Below, one piece after another: positions 46,988 through 56,107 of a stretch of DNA of 64,000 nucleotides. Both the position numbers and the translations under genes were made by a program. The notes under the pieces were generated by a model. It did not search any database. It had not been told where the DNA came from and worked only from the letters and a program-made list of their open reading frames with translations. The DNA is from Kutzneria sp. CA-103260 (lineage in GTDB: Bacteria > Actinomycetota > Actinomycetes > Mycobacteriales > Pseudonocardiaceae), in contig NZ_CP073318.1 in the NCBI RefSeq assembly GCF_018263855.1, positions 6,510,001-6,574,000 of the forward strand, read 5' to 3'. Position 1 is the first letter of the stretch. Every line of letters begins with the position of its first letter.

Positions 46988-48547
46988 TCAGGAGGGGCGG
47001 CAGAGGACGGGGTTGGCCAGTTCGGCGCAGGGACGGTCGCCGTGGGCGCGGATGACATCGCGGCCGACCTGGTTGGTGAGGTAGCGCAGGAAGCTGGCCC
47101 CGAGGGAGTCGGCCTTGGGCTCGCCGTAGGTGTAGGCGTACTCGGTCTGCCAGAACGGGTAGGCGCCGTGGTCGGCGGCCTGCAGGGCAGTGTCGACGGT
47201 GGTGGGCTGGCCGGCGATCTTGACGAGGTTGAGGTCGGCGCGGCTGTTGGCGGCGCCGAGTTCGGCGTAGCCGATGGCGCCTGAGGTCTGGGCGACGGCG
47301 TCGAGCAGACTGTCGGTGTCGCCGCGGCGGCAGCGGATGGCGTCGGAGGCCGGGGTGCCGAGCTTGGGGTGCACGCAGTCGTCGGAGTTCTCGCCGGGCT
47401 CGCTGACGCCGAGAACGTGGTATTCCAGGGTGGAGCGGGTGCCGGAGGAACTCTCCCGGTCCACGATGCGCACGGGCAGGTCGCTCCCGCCGACGTCCTT
47501 CCAGTTGGTGACGCGCCCGGCGAAGATGTCCTTGACCTGGGCCAGGGTGAGGTCCTGCACGCCGGCGCCCTTGTTGGCCACGAGTGTGAACAGCAGGAAG
47601 GCGATGGGCCGCGGCAGCAGGGCGGGCAGTTCGTCGCCGAGGACCTGACCCTTGTCGCCGTCGGAGAAGGCGACCGTGTCGGTATTCTTGGTCCGGTTGA
47701 GCACGTTGAGACCGTCCTGGCTGCCCTGCGTCTGGAATGCGAACGAGCTGTCGGGGCAGGACTTCTGGTAGGAGGCGGCGGCCTCGCGCAGCACGGGTGC
47801 GAACGCGGTGGATCCGACGATGGTGACGTTTCCGCTGGCGCAGTCGATCGGGGCGGCGTTTCCCCGGAGCAGGTTGAGTGCGAACGGCTCGAGAAGAATG
47901 ACCGCCACCAGCGCGGAGACCGTCGGGATGATCCACGGGGGCAGCCCGGTCCGGCTCTTGGTCTCGCGAATCTTCCCGTCACGGACACCGCCGGCGATGG
48001 TGCCGATCACCTCGGGGTCCTCGGGTTTGTGCGGCGCGCCCTCCGCCCGCTCCAAAACTACGAGCACCTTGTAGTGCCCGCGTCGGTTCAGCTTCACCTT
48101 GGGCAGGTCCACGACGCCGAAGGTGTGGTCGCCCTCGGTGGTGTTCCGTCGGTCGAACCCGGGCGGCGCGTCCCCGTCGAAGTACGACATCAGGCTCTCG
48201 TCGCTGGGTTCCGTCGCGACGATTCCGGCGACCTTGCGCCCGCGGAAGCGGAGCCGCACGCCGACGTCGCCCGCCTCGGGAAACGCGTAGTCCTTCTCCT
48301 CGAGATGGACCCGGCCGAGGTTCTCGATGCGGATCAGCGCGAACGACAGGTCCACCAGCCGCGTGCCGTCCCTGTGCTCCAGCCGCTGCCACGCCCCCGC
48401 GTACTCCGCGCCGACACCGGTGGGCGTGGTGTCCATCTGCACGCGGTAGCCGAGCCGCTTCTGCCTGATGACTCCGAATTCCCCGAGAAACGCGCCAATC
48501 GGCACGAGAATGCCAAGAATCGCCAGCACCGTCGCCAGGTCCACCAC
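46988..48547 (-). CDS. Membrane-anchored protein with PstS-like binding domain
   Basis: This 519-residue protein has an N-terminal helix (residues 3-27), a hydrophilic domain of about 170 residues, a second helix (IIPTVSALVAVILLEPFALN, about 207-226) and a C-terminal periplasmic-binding domain of the PstS type (VTIVGSTAFAPVLREAA, then VDRESSSGTRSTL). The PstS-type phosphate-contact patterns GSTA and SSSGT are kept. No transporter genes adjoin it. The middle domain starting IRIENLGRVHLEEK is unrecognised. The GTG at 48547 follows GGAGG. Confidence 0.8.
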   Translation of the reverse strand: MVDLATVLAILGILVPIGAFLGEFGVIRQKRLGYRVQMDTTPTGVGAEYAGAWQRLEHRDGTRLVDLSFALIRIENLGRVHLEEKDYAFPEAGDVGVRLRFRGRKVAGIVATEPSDESLMSYFDGDAPPGFDRRNTTEGDHTFGVVDLPKVKLNRRGHYKVLVVLERAEGAPHKPEDPEVIGTIAGGVRDGKIRETKSRTGLPPWIIPTVSALVAVILLEPFALNLLRGNAAPIDCASGNVTIVGSTAFAPVLREAAASYQKSCPDSSFAFQTQGSQDGLNVLNRTKNTDTVAFSDGDKGQVLGDELPALLPRPIAFLLFTLVANKGAGVQDLTLAQVKDIFAGRVTNWKDVGGSDLPVRIVDRESSSGTRSTLEYHVLGVSEPGENSDDCVHPKLGTPASDAIRCRRGDTDSLLDAVAQTSGAIGYAELGAANSRADLNLVKIAGQPTTVDTALQAADHGAYPFWQTEYAYTYGEPKADSLGASFLRYLTNQVGRDVIRAHGDRPCAELANPVLCRPS

Positions 48548-48650
48548 GACTCCACCTCCGCAGCGCAGGGAGCTGAATGATCAAGGTAAGGAGGGGTGGC
48601 GCCGCTCACACAAACAACGCGCAGTTGTTCGACCCGTGTTCACCGCGATG

Positions 48651-49868
48651 TCACGACAGGAGACGGCGAACCACCGCGTCGGCCAGGAGCCGGCCGCGGG
48701 GCGTCAGAACACAGCGTCCCGCCGACAACGCGGCCGGTTCCAGCAAGCCGTCGGCGGCACATTGCGCAGTGGCGGCGAGACCGTCGGCATCCAGGGCGTC
48801 CACGGAGAGACCGGCGGCAAGGCGGATCTCCAACAGAACCCGTTCCACCCGGCGGTCCTCGTCCGACAGGGTCTCCCGCCCGGTGGCGGGCGAGCGGCCG
48901 GCGGCCAGTTCCGCGGCGTATTTGGCCGGATGCTTGACGTTCCACCAGCGGACGCCGCCGACGTGGCTGTGGGCACCGGGGCCGGCGCCCCACCAGTCGC
49001 CGCCCTGCCAGTAGATGATGTTGTGGCGGCACTGGGCTGCCGGCGAAGAGGCCCAGTTGGAGACCTCGTACCAGTGCAGCCCGGCGGATTCCAGCGAGGT
49101 GTCGAGCATCTCGTAGTACGAGGCGAGCACGTCGTCGTCGGGGGCGGGCAACTCGCCACGGTTGACCCGCCGCGCCAGGGCGGTGCCGTCCTCGACGATC
49201 AACGCGTAGGCGGAGACGTGGTCGACGCCGGCCGACAACACGGCGTCCAGTGACGACTGGAGATCGGACGGCCGCTCCCCCGGCGTGCCGTAGATGAGGT
49301 CCAGGTTCACGTGCTCGAAGCCGGCGGCGAAGGCCTCACGCGCGGCGGCCACGGGGCGGCCGGCGGTGTGCTTGCGATCCAGCACGGCCAACACATGGGG
49401 TGCGGCGGACTGCATGCCCAGGGACACCCGGGTGTAACCAGCGTCACGGATGCCGGCGAAGAACTCGACGGACGTGGACTCCGGGTTGGACTCGGTGGTC
49501 ACTTCGGCGTCGGGGGCCAGGCCGAACGAGGACCGCACGGCGTCGAGCACGGAGGCGAGACCGTCGGCGCCGAGCAGCGATGGGGTGCCGCCGCCGACGA
49601 ACACGGTGTTGGCCACGGGGGCGTTCCCCAGCACCGACGCCGCCAGGTCGAGTTCCCGGCGCAGACCGTCCAGCCAACTCTGGGGAGAGGCGGAGGACCC
49701 CAGTTCCCCGGGCGTGTATGTGTTGAAATCGCAGTAGCCGCAGCGCACAGCGCAGAACGGAACATGTACGTACATTCCGAATGGACGGCTACCGAGACCG
49801 CGCAATGCGGTCGAGGGCAGCGAACCGTCGGCGGGGGCGGGATCGGCTACGGGCAGAGCTGAGGGCAC
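48651..49868 (-). CDS. hemW: Radical SAM haem chaperone HemW
   Basis: This 405-residue radical SAM protein has the cluster motif CAVRCGYC in VPFCAVRCGYCDFNTYTP, GGGTPSLLG in the SAM region, and a C-terminal HemN-like domain. HemW binds haem rather than oxidising coproporphyrinogen. The GTG at 49868 gives PSALPVADPAPADGSLPS. An upstream in-frame ATG at 49910 would add 14 residues. Confidence 0.93.
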   Translation of the reverse strand: MPSALPVADPAPADGSLPSTALRGLGSRPFGMYVHVPFCAVRCGYCDFNTYTPGELGSSASPQSWLDGLRRELDLAASVLGNAPVANTVFVGGGTPSLLGADGLASVLDAVRSSFGLAPDAEVTTESNPESTSVEFFAGIRDAGYTRVSLGMQSAAPHVLAVLDRKHTAGRPVAAAREAFAAGFEHVNLDLIYGTPGERPSDLQSSLDAVLSAGVDHVSAYALIVEDGTALARRVNRGELPAPDDDVLASYYEMLDTSLESAGLHWYEVSNWASSPAAQCRHNIIYWQGGDWWGAGPGAHSHVGGVRWWNVKHPAKYAAELAAGRSPATGRETLSDEDRRVERVLLEIRLAAGLSVDALDADGLAATAQCAADGLLEPAALSAGRCVLTPRGRLLADAVVRRLLS

Positions 49869-50025
49869 ACCCCCAGTCTCCCCGACGACGCTGGGCGATC
49901 GGCGCGTCACCCGAAGTCATATGTCGGGAACCGCTGCATAGCACTTCACCAGGGGGTTCGTGAACAGCGTCCCACCATCCGGTTGGCGGTGGACCACCTC
50001 ATGGACGCGTGGCACGCTAGGAAAC

Positions 50026-50115
50026 ATGTCTGCGCTGGAACTTCGCCTCGTGGTTCGCCGCCACGTCGACTTCCAGCGTGTCTCCAGCGCGATGTGCGGG
50101 CTTGCCGACAGGTAG
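50026..50115 (+). CDS. Putative leader peptide for the sulfur assimilation operon
   Basis: A 29-residue frame starts MSALELRLVVRRHVDF and continues QRVSSAMCGLADR. The RRHVDF...SxxC signature is that of the actinobacterial putative leader peptides upstream of sulfate and cysteine genes. AGGAAAC precedes the ATG. It ends 115 bp before the sulfite reductase start. A single Cys codon near the end could sense cysteinyl-tRNA, consistent with cysteine-responsive attenuation. A 23-nt hairpin (50139-50161) follows, but it has no T-tract. Confidence 0.8.
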   Translation: MSALELRLVVRRHVDFQRVSSAMCGLADR

Positions 50116-50138
50116 CCCGTAGCCGTTCGCACGATCCT

Positions 50139-50161
50139 CGCCGGCGCGGGTCACGCCGGCG
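50139..50161 (+). promoter_or_regulatory. Leader hairpin between the leader peptide and sulfite reductase
   Basis: CGCCGGCG at 50139-50146 pairs with CGCCGGCG at 50154-50161 across a 7-base loop. No U-run follows, so it is not a classical intrinsic terminator. Termination control, if present, may be Rho-dependent or act through other pairings. Confidence 0.5.
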
Positions 50162-50230
50162 AAGCGTCCCCCACCACATCCGGGACCTCGTTCAGCGTGC
50201 CCCACGCCCTGAACCCCGGAGGACGCCAGC

Positions 50231-51913
50231 ATGGTCCCCCCAGCAGCACCCCCGAAGCGCGGTCACGCCCGCCGGGGCGAGGGGCAGTGGGCCCTTGGCT
50301 ACCGCGAGCCGCTCAACCCGAACGAGCGCAGCAAGAAGGACGACAACCCGCTCAACGTCCGGGCCCGCATCGAGAACATCTACGCGCACGGCGGCTTCGA
50401 CTCCATCGACCCAGCCGACCTGCGGGGCCGGTTCCGCTGGTACGGCCTGTACACGCAGCGCAAGCCCGGCATCGACGGCGGCCGCACCGCCGTGCTGGAG
50501 CCGGAGGAGCTGGACGACCGCTACTTCATGATGCGGGTGCGCATCGACGGCGGCGCGCTGACCACCGAGCAGCTGCGGGTGATCGGCGAGATCGGCGAAC
50601 TGTACGCGCGGGACACCGCGGACATCACGGACCGGCAGAACATCCAGTACCACTGGATCCGCATCGAGGACGTGCCCACCATCTGGCAGAAGCTGGAGGC
50701 GGTGGGCCTGTCCACCACGGAGGCGTGCGGCGACTGCCCGCGCGTGGTGCTGGGCTCCCCGGTCGCGGGCATCTCCAGCGAGGAGATCATCGACGGCACC
50801 TGGGCCATCGAGGAGATCAACCGCCGCTACATCGGCGACCCGCAGTACTCGAACCTGCCCCGCAAGTTCAAGACGGCCATCTCGGGCCTGCAGGACGTGG
50901 CCCACGAGATCCACGACATCGCGTTCGTCGGCGTCGAGCACCCCGAGCACGGGCCGGGCTTCGACCTGTGGGTGGGCGGCGGCCTGTCCACCAACCCGAT
51001 GCTGGGCAAGCGCCTCGGCGCCTGGGTGCCGCTGGCCGAGGTGCCGGACGTGTGGGAGGGCGTGGTCAGCGTCTTCCGCGACTACGGCTACCGCCGGCTG
51101 CGCCACCGCGCCCGCATCAAGTTCCTGGTGGCGGACTGGGGTCCGGAGCGGTTCCGCGAGGTGCTGGAGACCGAGTACCTGAAGCGGACGCTGATCGACG
51201 GCCCCGCGCCGGAAGCGCCGGCCGTGCCCTATGACCACGTCGGCGTGCACGAGCAGAAGGACGGCAAGCGCTACGTGGGCGCTGCGCCGATCGTCGGTCG
51301 GGTGTCCGGCGCCACGCTGGTGGAGCTGGCCAAGGCCGCCGAGCGCGCCGGCTCGGGCCGGGTCCGCCTCACGCCGCAGCAGAAGCTGGTGGTGCTGGAC
51401 GTCCCCGCCACCGAGGTGGAGTCGCTGAGCGCGGACCTGGACAAACTGGGCCTGCAGGTCACCCCATCGCCGTGGCGGCGGTCCACGATGGCCTGCACCG
51501 GCATCGAGTTCTGCAAGCTGGCCATCGTCGAGACCAAGCGCCGCGCGGCCGACCTGATCACCGCGCTGGAGGACCGGCTGGCCGACCTGAACGCGCAACT
51601 GGAAGTGCCGGTGACCGTGCACATCAACGGCTGCCCCAACTCCTGCGCCCGGATCCAGACCGCGGACATCGGCCTGAAGGGTCAGATCGTCACCGACGCG
51701 GACGGCAACCAGGGCGAGGGCTTCCAGGTGCACCTGGGCGGCGGCCTCGGCCTGGACTCCGGTTTCGGTCGCAAGCTGCGTGGCCACAAGGTGACCGCCG
51801 CCGAGCTGAACGACTACGTGGAGCGGGTGGTGCGCCGCTTCGTCGAGCAGCGCACCGAGGGCGAGCGGTTCGCGCAGTGGGCCGCTCGCGCGGAGGAGGG
51901 GGATCTCCGGTGA
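50231..51913 (+). CDS. nirA: Ferredoxin-dependent sulfite reductase (NirA/SirA type)
   Basis: This 560-residue sirohaem/[4Fe-4S] enzyme reduces sulfite to sulfide. The cluster cysteines are seen as CTGIEFC and CPNSC. RFRWYGLYTQR and TTEACGDCPR carry the Tyr and Cys crosslinked in M. tuberculosis NirA. GGAGGAC lies 6 bases before the ATG. It starts the operon with cysH, cysD and cysN, so sulfite rather than nitrite is the substrate. Confidence 0.95.
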   Translation: MVPPAAPPKRGHARRGEGQWALGYREPLNPNERSKKDDNPLNVRARIENIYAHGGFDSIDPADLRGRFRWYGLYTQRKPGIDGGRTAVLEPEELDDRYFMMRVRIDGGALTTEQLRVIGEIGELYARDTADITDRQNIQYHWIRIEDVPTIWQKLEAVGLSTTEACGDCPRVVLGSPVAGISSEEIIDGTWAIEEINRRYIGDPQYSNLPRKFKTAISGLQDVAHEIHDIAFVGVEHPEHGPGFDLWVGGGLSTNPMLGKRLGAWVPLAEVPDVWEGVVSVFRDYGYRRLRHRARIKFLVADWGPERFREVLETEYLKRTLIDGPAPEAPAVPYDHVGVHEQKDGKRYVGAAPIVGRVSGATLVELAKAAERAGSGRVRLTPQQKLVVLDVPATEVESLSADLDKLGLQVTPSPWRRSTMACTGIEFCKLAIVETKRRAADLITALEDRLADLNAQLEVPVTVHINGCPNSCARIQTADIGLKGQIVTDADGNQGEGFQVHLGGGLGLDSGFGRKLRGHKVTAAELNDYVERVVRRFVEQRTEGERFAQWAARAEEGDLR

Positions 51914-52056
51914 GCGAACGAGCTGTGCCCATGTACTGCCCGTACTGCGGGGACGAGGACCTGCGTCCCGAGGAGGAGCCGCACGCGGCGTGGCGCTGCG
52001 CGGCGTGCTGTCGGGTGTTCACCGTGAAGTTCGTCGGACTGGTGGTGACCAAGTGA
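51910..52056 (+). CDS. 48-residue zinc-ribbon protein in the sulfur operon
   Basis: A short frame encodes a protein with CPYCG and CAACC motifs separated by 24 residues, ending VKFVGLVVTK. It overlaps the sulfite reductase stop (GTGA) and the cysH start (GTGA), so it is deliberately coupled. Small zinc ribbons occur here in many actinobacterial sulfite reductase loci. Function is unknown. Confidence 0.88.
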   Translation: MSERAVPMYCPYCGDEDLRPEEEPHAAWRCAACCRVFTVKFVGLVVTK

Positions 52057-52739
52057 GCGCGGATCTCAAGGAGTTCGCCGAGAAGGCGTCGGCCGAACTG
52101 GCCGAGGCGACCGCGGCCGAGGCCCTGGCCTGGACGGCGGCGAACTTCGGCGAGTCGTGGATCGTGGCGTCCAACATGCAGGACGCGGTGCTGATCGACC
52201 TGGCCGCACAGGTGAAGCCGGACGTGGACGTGCTGTTCCTGGAGACCGGCTACCACTTCCCGGAGACCATCGGCACCCGCGACGCGGTGGCCACCGTCTA
52301 CCCGAAGCTGACCATCGTCAACGCCCAGGCCGAGCAGTCGGTGGCCGACCAGGAGGCGGAGTTCGGGCTGCTCAACCAGACCGCCCCGGACCGCTGCTGC
52401 TTCCTGCGCAAGGTGGTGCCGCTGCGCCAGACGCTCTCGAAGTACGACGCCTGGGTCACCGGCGTGCGGCGGGTGGACGCGCCGACCCGGGCCAACACCC
52501 CGATCGTGCAGTGGGACGAGCGCAACGGGCTGGTCAAGGTCAATCCGATCGCGCCGTGGAGCGACGACGAGTTCAACGCCTACATCGCCGATCACGGCAT
52601 TCTGGAGAACCCGTTGGTGAGCGAGGGATATCTGTCCATCGGCTGCGCGCCGTGCACGGCCAGGCCGGCGCCGGGCGCGGACCCGCGCAGCGGCCGCTGG
52701 GCCGGCCAGTCCAAGACGGAGTGTGGTCTGCATGGCTGA
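52053..52739 (+). CDS. cysH: Adenylyl-sulfate (APS) reductase
   Basis: This 228-residue thiol-dependent reductase converts APS (or PAPS) to sulfite. It has VDVLFLETGYHFPET, the [4Fe-4S] ligands CC in DRCCFLRK and CAPC in IGCAPCT, and the C-terminal catalytic Cys in KTECGLHG. The cluster ligands favour APS over PAPS. It overlaps its neighbours by 4 and 8 bases. Confidence 0.96.
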   Translation: MSADLKEFAEKASAELAEATAAEALAWTAANFGESWIVASNMQDAVLIDLAAQVKPDVDVLFLETGYHFPETIGTRDAVATVYPKLTIVNAQAEQSVADQEAEFGLLNQTAPDRCCFLRKVVPLRQTLSKYDAWVTGVRRVDAPTRANTPIVQWDERNGLVKVNPIAPWSDDEFNAYIADHGILENPLVSEGYLSIGCAPCTARPAPGADPRSGRWAGQSKTECGLHG

Positions 52740-53640
52740 AACCCTGGCCATCGCCGACAACTTGGACGCCCTGGAGTCCGAGGCGATCCACATCTTCCGC
52801 GAGGTGGCCGGCGAGTTCGACCGGCCGGTGATCCTGTTCTCCGGCGGCAAGGACTCCACGCTGTTGCTGCACCTGGCGATCAAGGCGTTCCGGCCGGCGC
52901 CGGTGCCGTTCGCGCTGCTGCACGTGGACACCGGCCACAACTTCCCGGAGGTCATCGAGTTCCGGGACAAGGTGGTGGCCGAGCACGGGCTGCGGCTGGA
53001 GGTGGCGGCCGTGCAGGACTGGATCGACGACGGCCGGCTGACCGAGCGCCCGGACGGCACCCGCAACCCGCTGCAGACCGTGCCGCTGCTGGACTCCATC
53101 ACCGCGCACAAGTTCGACGCGGTGTTCGGCGGCGGCCGCCGGGACGAGGAGCGGGCCCGGGCCAAGGAGCGCATCTTCAGCCTGCGCAACGCCTTCGGCC
53201 AGTGGGAGCCGCGCCGGCAGCGCCCGGAGCTGTGGAACCTGTACAACGGCCGGCACCGCCCGGGCGAGCACGTGCGGGTGTTCCCGCTGTCCAACTGGAC
53301 CGAGCTGGACGTCTGGCACTATATCGAGCGCGAGGACATCGAGCTCCCGGCCATCTACTACGCCCACCAGCGCGAGGTGTACCTGCGCGACGGCATGTGG
53401 CTGGCCGAGGGCCCGTGGGGCGGGCCCCGCGACGGGGAAACCCTGCTGAGCAAGACGGTTCGCTACCGCACCGTGGGCGACGGCTCCTGCACGGGGGCCG
53501 TGGAGTCCACCGCCGCCACCATCGCCGACGTCATCGCGGAGGTCGCCGCCTCGCGGCTGACCGAGCGCGGCGCCACCCGCGCCGACGACCGCATGTCCGA
53601 GGCCGCCATGGAGGATCGCAAGCGGGAGGGCTACTTCTGA
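52732..53640 (+). CDS. cysD: Sulfate adenylyltransferase subunit 2
   Basis: This 302-residue ATP sulfurylase subunit has the PP-loop ILFSGGKDSTLLLHL and HVDTGHNFPEVIEFRD. The C-terminal half contains VRVFPLSNWTELDVWHYIE and the end KREGYF typical of CysD. ATG 52732 overlaps cysH by 8 bases; an upstream in-frame ATG exists but is less likely. Confidence 0.97.
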   Translation: MAETLAIADNLDALESEAIHIFREVAGEFDRPVILFSGGKDSTLLLHLAIKAFRPAPVPFALLHVDTGHNFPEVIEFRDKVVAEHGLRLEVAAVQDWIDDGRLTERPDGTRNPLQTVPLLDSITAHKFDAVFGGGRRDEERARAKERIFSLRNAFGQWEPRRQRPELWNLYNGRHRPGEHVRVFPLSNWTELDVWHYIEREDIELPAIYYAHQREVYLRDGMWLAEGPWGGPRDGETLLSKTVRYRTVGDGSCTGAVESTAATIADVIAEVAASRLTERGATRADDRMSEAAMEDRKREGYF

Positions 53641-54968
53641 TGTCGCAGCTGTTGAGGTTGGCCACCGCGGGCAGCGTGGACGACGGCAAGTCCACGCTGG
53701 TCGGCCGGCTGCTCTACGACACCAAGTCGGTGCTGGCCGACACCCTGGACGCGGTGCACCGGGCCTCGGCCGACCGCGGACTGTCCACTCCGGACCTGTC
53801 GCTGCTGGTGGACGGCCTGCGCTCGGAGCGGGAGCAGGGCATCACCATCGACGTGGCCTACCGCTACTTCGCCACGCCCAGGCGGTCCTTCGTGCTGGCC
53901 GACACCCCGGGGCACGTGCAGTACACCCGCAACACCGTGACCGGCGCGTCCACCGCGCAGCTGGGCGTGCTGCTGGTGGACGCCCGCAACGGCGTGGTCG
54001 AGCAGACCCGCCGGCACGCGGCGGTGTTGGCGCTGCTGGGGGTGCCGCAGCTGGTGCTGGCGGTGAACAAGATCGACCTGGTCGGCTACGACGAGCAGAC
54101 CTACAACCGCATCGCCAAGGAGTTCAGCGCGCACGCCACGGAGCTGGGCTTCCCGGAGTCCAATGTGGTGACCATCCCGGTGTCGGCGCTGGTCGGCGAC
54201 AACGTGGTGGACCGCAGCGACAAGACGCCGTGGTACGAGGGCCCAACTCTGTTGGAGCACCTGGAGACCGTGCCGGTGCACGCCGACGCCGAGGACGCGC
54301 CGTTCCGCTTCCCGGTGCAGTACGTGATCCGCCCGCGCACCGCGGAGTTCCCGGACTACCGCGGTTACGCCGGTCAGATCGCCGCCGGCCAGATCAGCGT
54401 GGGCGACGAGGTGGTCGTGCTGCCCTCGGGCATCTCCAGCACGGTCACCGGCATCGACACGCCGCACGGCCCCAAGCAGACCGCCGAGTCCGGCGAGTCC
54501 GTGACGTTGTTGCTGGACAACGATGTCGACATCACCCGTGGCGACCTGATCGCCGCCGCGGCGGCCCCGCCGCGGCTGTCCGACGAGTTCGACGCGACGC
54601 TGTGCTGGCTGGGCGACAAGCCGCTGCGGCCCGGCGCGCGGGTTCTTGTCAAGCACGGGGCCCGCACTGTCCAGGCCTTGGTCACGGAGTTGCGGTCCCG
54701 GTTCGACGAGCAGACCCTGTCCAGTGTGGACGGGCCGGAATCATTGTCACTGAATGATATCGGTCGCGTTGTGGTGCGTAGCGCGGAGCAGCTGCCGATC
54801 GATGACTATGCGGACAGCCGTCGCACCGGGGCGTTCCTGGTGATCGACCCCGCCGACGGCAGCACGCTGGCCGGCGGTCTCGTCGGCGCGCCACTGTCGC
54901 AGCTGGACCAGCCCGAAATCTCCGAGGCCGAGCCGGCCGCCCAGGACCTCGTCTCCCCCGGCCCCTGA
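53640..54968 (+). CDS. cysN: Sulfate adenylyltransferase subunit 1 (GTPase)
   Basis: This 442-residue EF-Tu-like GTPase couples GTP hydrolysis to APS formation. G1 is GSVDDGKSTLVGRLLYD, G3 is DTPGHVQYTRNTVTG and G4 is NKID. Two beta-barrel domains follow. No APS kinase (CysC) fusion is present, which agrees with direct APS reduction by CysH. It overlaps cysD by one base (TGATG). Confidence 0.97.
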   Translation: MSQLLRLATAGSVDDGKSTLVGRLLYDTKSVLADTLDAVHRASADRGLSTPDLSLLVDGLRSEREQGITIDVAYRYFATPRRSFVLADTPGHVQYTRNTVTGASTAQLGVLLVDARNGVVEQTRRHAAVLALLGVPQLVLAVNKIDLVGYDEQTYNRIAKEFSAHATELGFPESNVVTIPVSALVGDNVVDRSDKTPWYEGPTLLEHLETVPVHADAEDAPFRFPVQYVIRPRTAEFPDYRGYAGQIAAGQISVGDEVVVLPSGISSTVTGIDTPHGPKQTAESGESVTLLLDNDVDITRGDLIAAAAAPPRLSDEFDATLCWLGDKPLRPGARVLVKHGARTVQALVTELRSRFDEQTLSSVDGPESLSLNDIGRVVVRSAEQLPIDDYADSRRTGAFLVIDPADGSTLAGGLVGAPLSQLDQPEISEAEPAAQDLVSPGP

Positions 54969-54982
54969 AAGGGACTGAACCC

Positions 54983-56065
54983 GTGCCGCGTAGAACTTTT
55001 TGGGTTAGAGCCCTGATCGCCACCGGAATCTCCGCGTTAGCGTTGTCGGCCTGCTCTCGGGCCGGCGGCAGCGACACCCAGGCCCCCGCCGCCGCCGACC
55101 AGGGGGCGGCCACCGAGATCCACCTCGGCTACTTCCCCAACGTCACCCACGCGGCCGCGCTGGTGGGTCTGGAGAAGGGCTTCTTCGCCAAGGAACTGGG
55201 CGCCACCAAGCTGTCCACCCAGCAGTACAACGCCGGCCCGGATGAGGTCGGCGCGCTGCTGGGCGGCTCGCTGGACGCCGCGTTCATCGGCTCCGGCCCG
55301 GCCATCAACGCCTTCGCCAAGTCCGAGGGACAGGGCGTGCGGCTGATCGCCGGGGCGACCTCCGGCGGCGCGCAGTTGGTGGTGCGCAACGGAATCACCT
55401 CGGCGGCCGACCTCAAGGGCAAGACGGTGGCCACCCCGCAGCTGGCCAACACCCAGGACATCGCGCTCAAGAAGTGGTTGTCCGACAACAAGCTCACCGT
55501 CGGTACCGGCGCAGGCGACGTCAAGGTGACCAACGCCGACAACGCCACCACGCTCGACCTGTTCAAGAAGGGCGACATCGACGCGGCCTGGGCGCCGGCG
55601 CCGTGGTCGTCCCGGCTGGTCATCGAGGGCGGCGCCAAGGTGCTGGTGGACGAGCGCTCGCTGTGGCCGGACGGCAAGTTCCCGACCACCGTGCTGGTGG
55701 TGCGCACCCAGTTCCTGCAGCAACACCCGCAGACCGTGCAGGCGCTGCTCAAGGGCGAGCTGGACGCGGTGGACTGGGCGGCGGCCAACAAGGCCGACGC
55801 CGAGACCGCGGTCAACGACCAGCTCAAGAAGCTGACCGGCAAGGCGTTGGCGCAGAACGTGATCGACGACTCGTGGGGCCAGATCCTGCTCACCACCGAC
55901 CCGCTGGCCTCGCGGTTCCCGGAGCTGGCCAAGGACCAGGTGACGGCGGGCGTGGTCAAGACCGCGCCGGCGGTGAAAGGCTTCGCCGACTTCACGCTGC
56001 TGAACAAGGTGTTACAGGCCGCGGGCAAGCCGGCGGTGGACGCGGCCGGGCTCGACCAGAAGTGA
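54983..56065 (+). CDS. ABC transporter substrate-binding lipoprotein (sulfonate/nitrate type)
   Basis: This 360-residue protein has a lipoprotein signal with lipobox LSAC (Cys24) and an SsuA/NMT1-type binding fold (HLGYFPNVTHAAALVGLEKG, then PQLANTQDIALKKWL). Position after cysN suggests uptake of aliphatic sulfonates or taurine as sulfur sources. Confidence 0.93.
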   Translation: MPRRTFWVRALIATGISALALSACSRAGGSDTQAPAAADQGAATEIHLGYFPNVTHAAALVGLEKGFFAKELGATKLSTQQYNAGPDEVGALLGGSLDAAFIGSGPAINAFAKSEGQGVRLIAGATSGGAQLVVRNGITSAADLKGKTVATPQLANTQDIALKKWLSDNKLTVGTGAGDVKVTNADNATTLDLFKKGDIDAAWAPAPWSSRLVIEGGAKVLVDERSLWPDGKFPTTVLVVRTQFLQQHPQTVQALLKGELDAVDWAAANKADAETAVNDQLKKLTGKALAQNVIDDSWGQILLTTDPLASRFPELAKDQVTAGVVKTAPAVKGFADFTLLNKVLQAAGKPAVDAAGLDQK

Positions 56066-56107
56066 CCGACTGACCAAGCCAGGGGACGGAATAAGGCAGG
56101 CGAGGAC

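Noticed and set aside
50139..50161. Intrinsic terminator after the sulfur leader peptide
   Set aside because: The hairpin is real but is followed by AAGCGTCCCCC, without a U-run.
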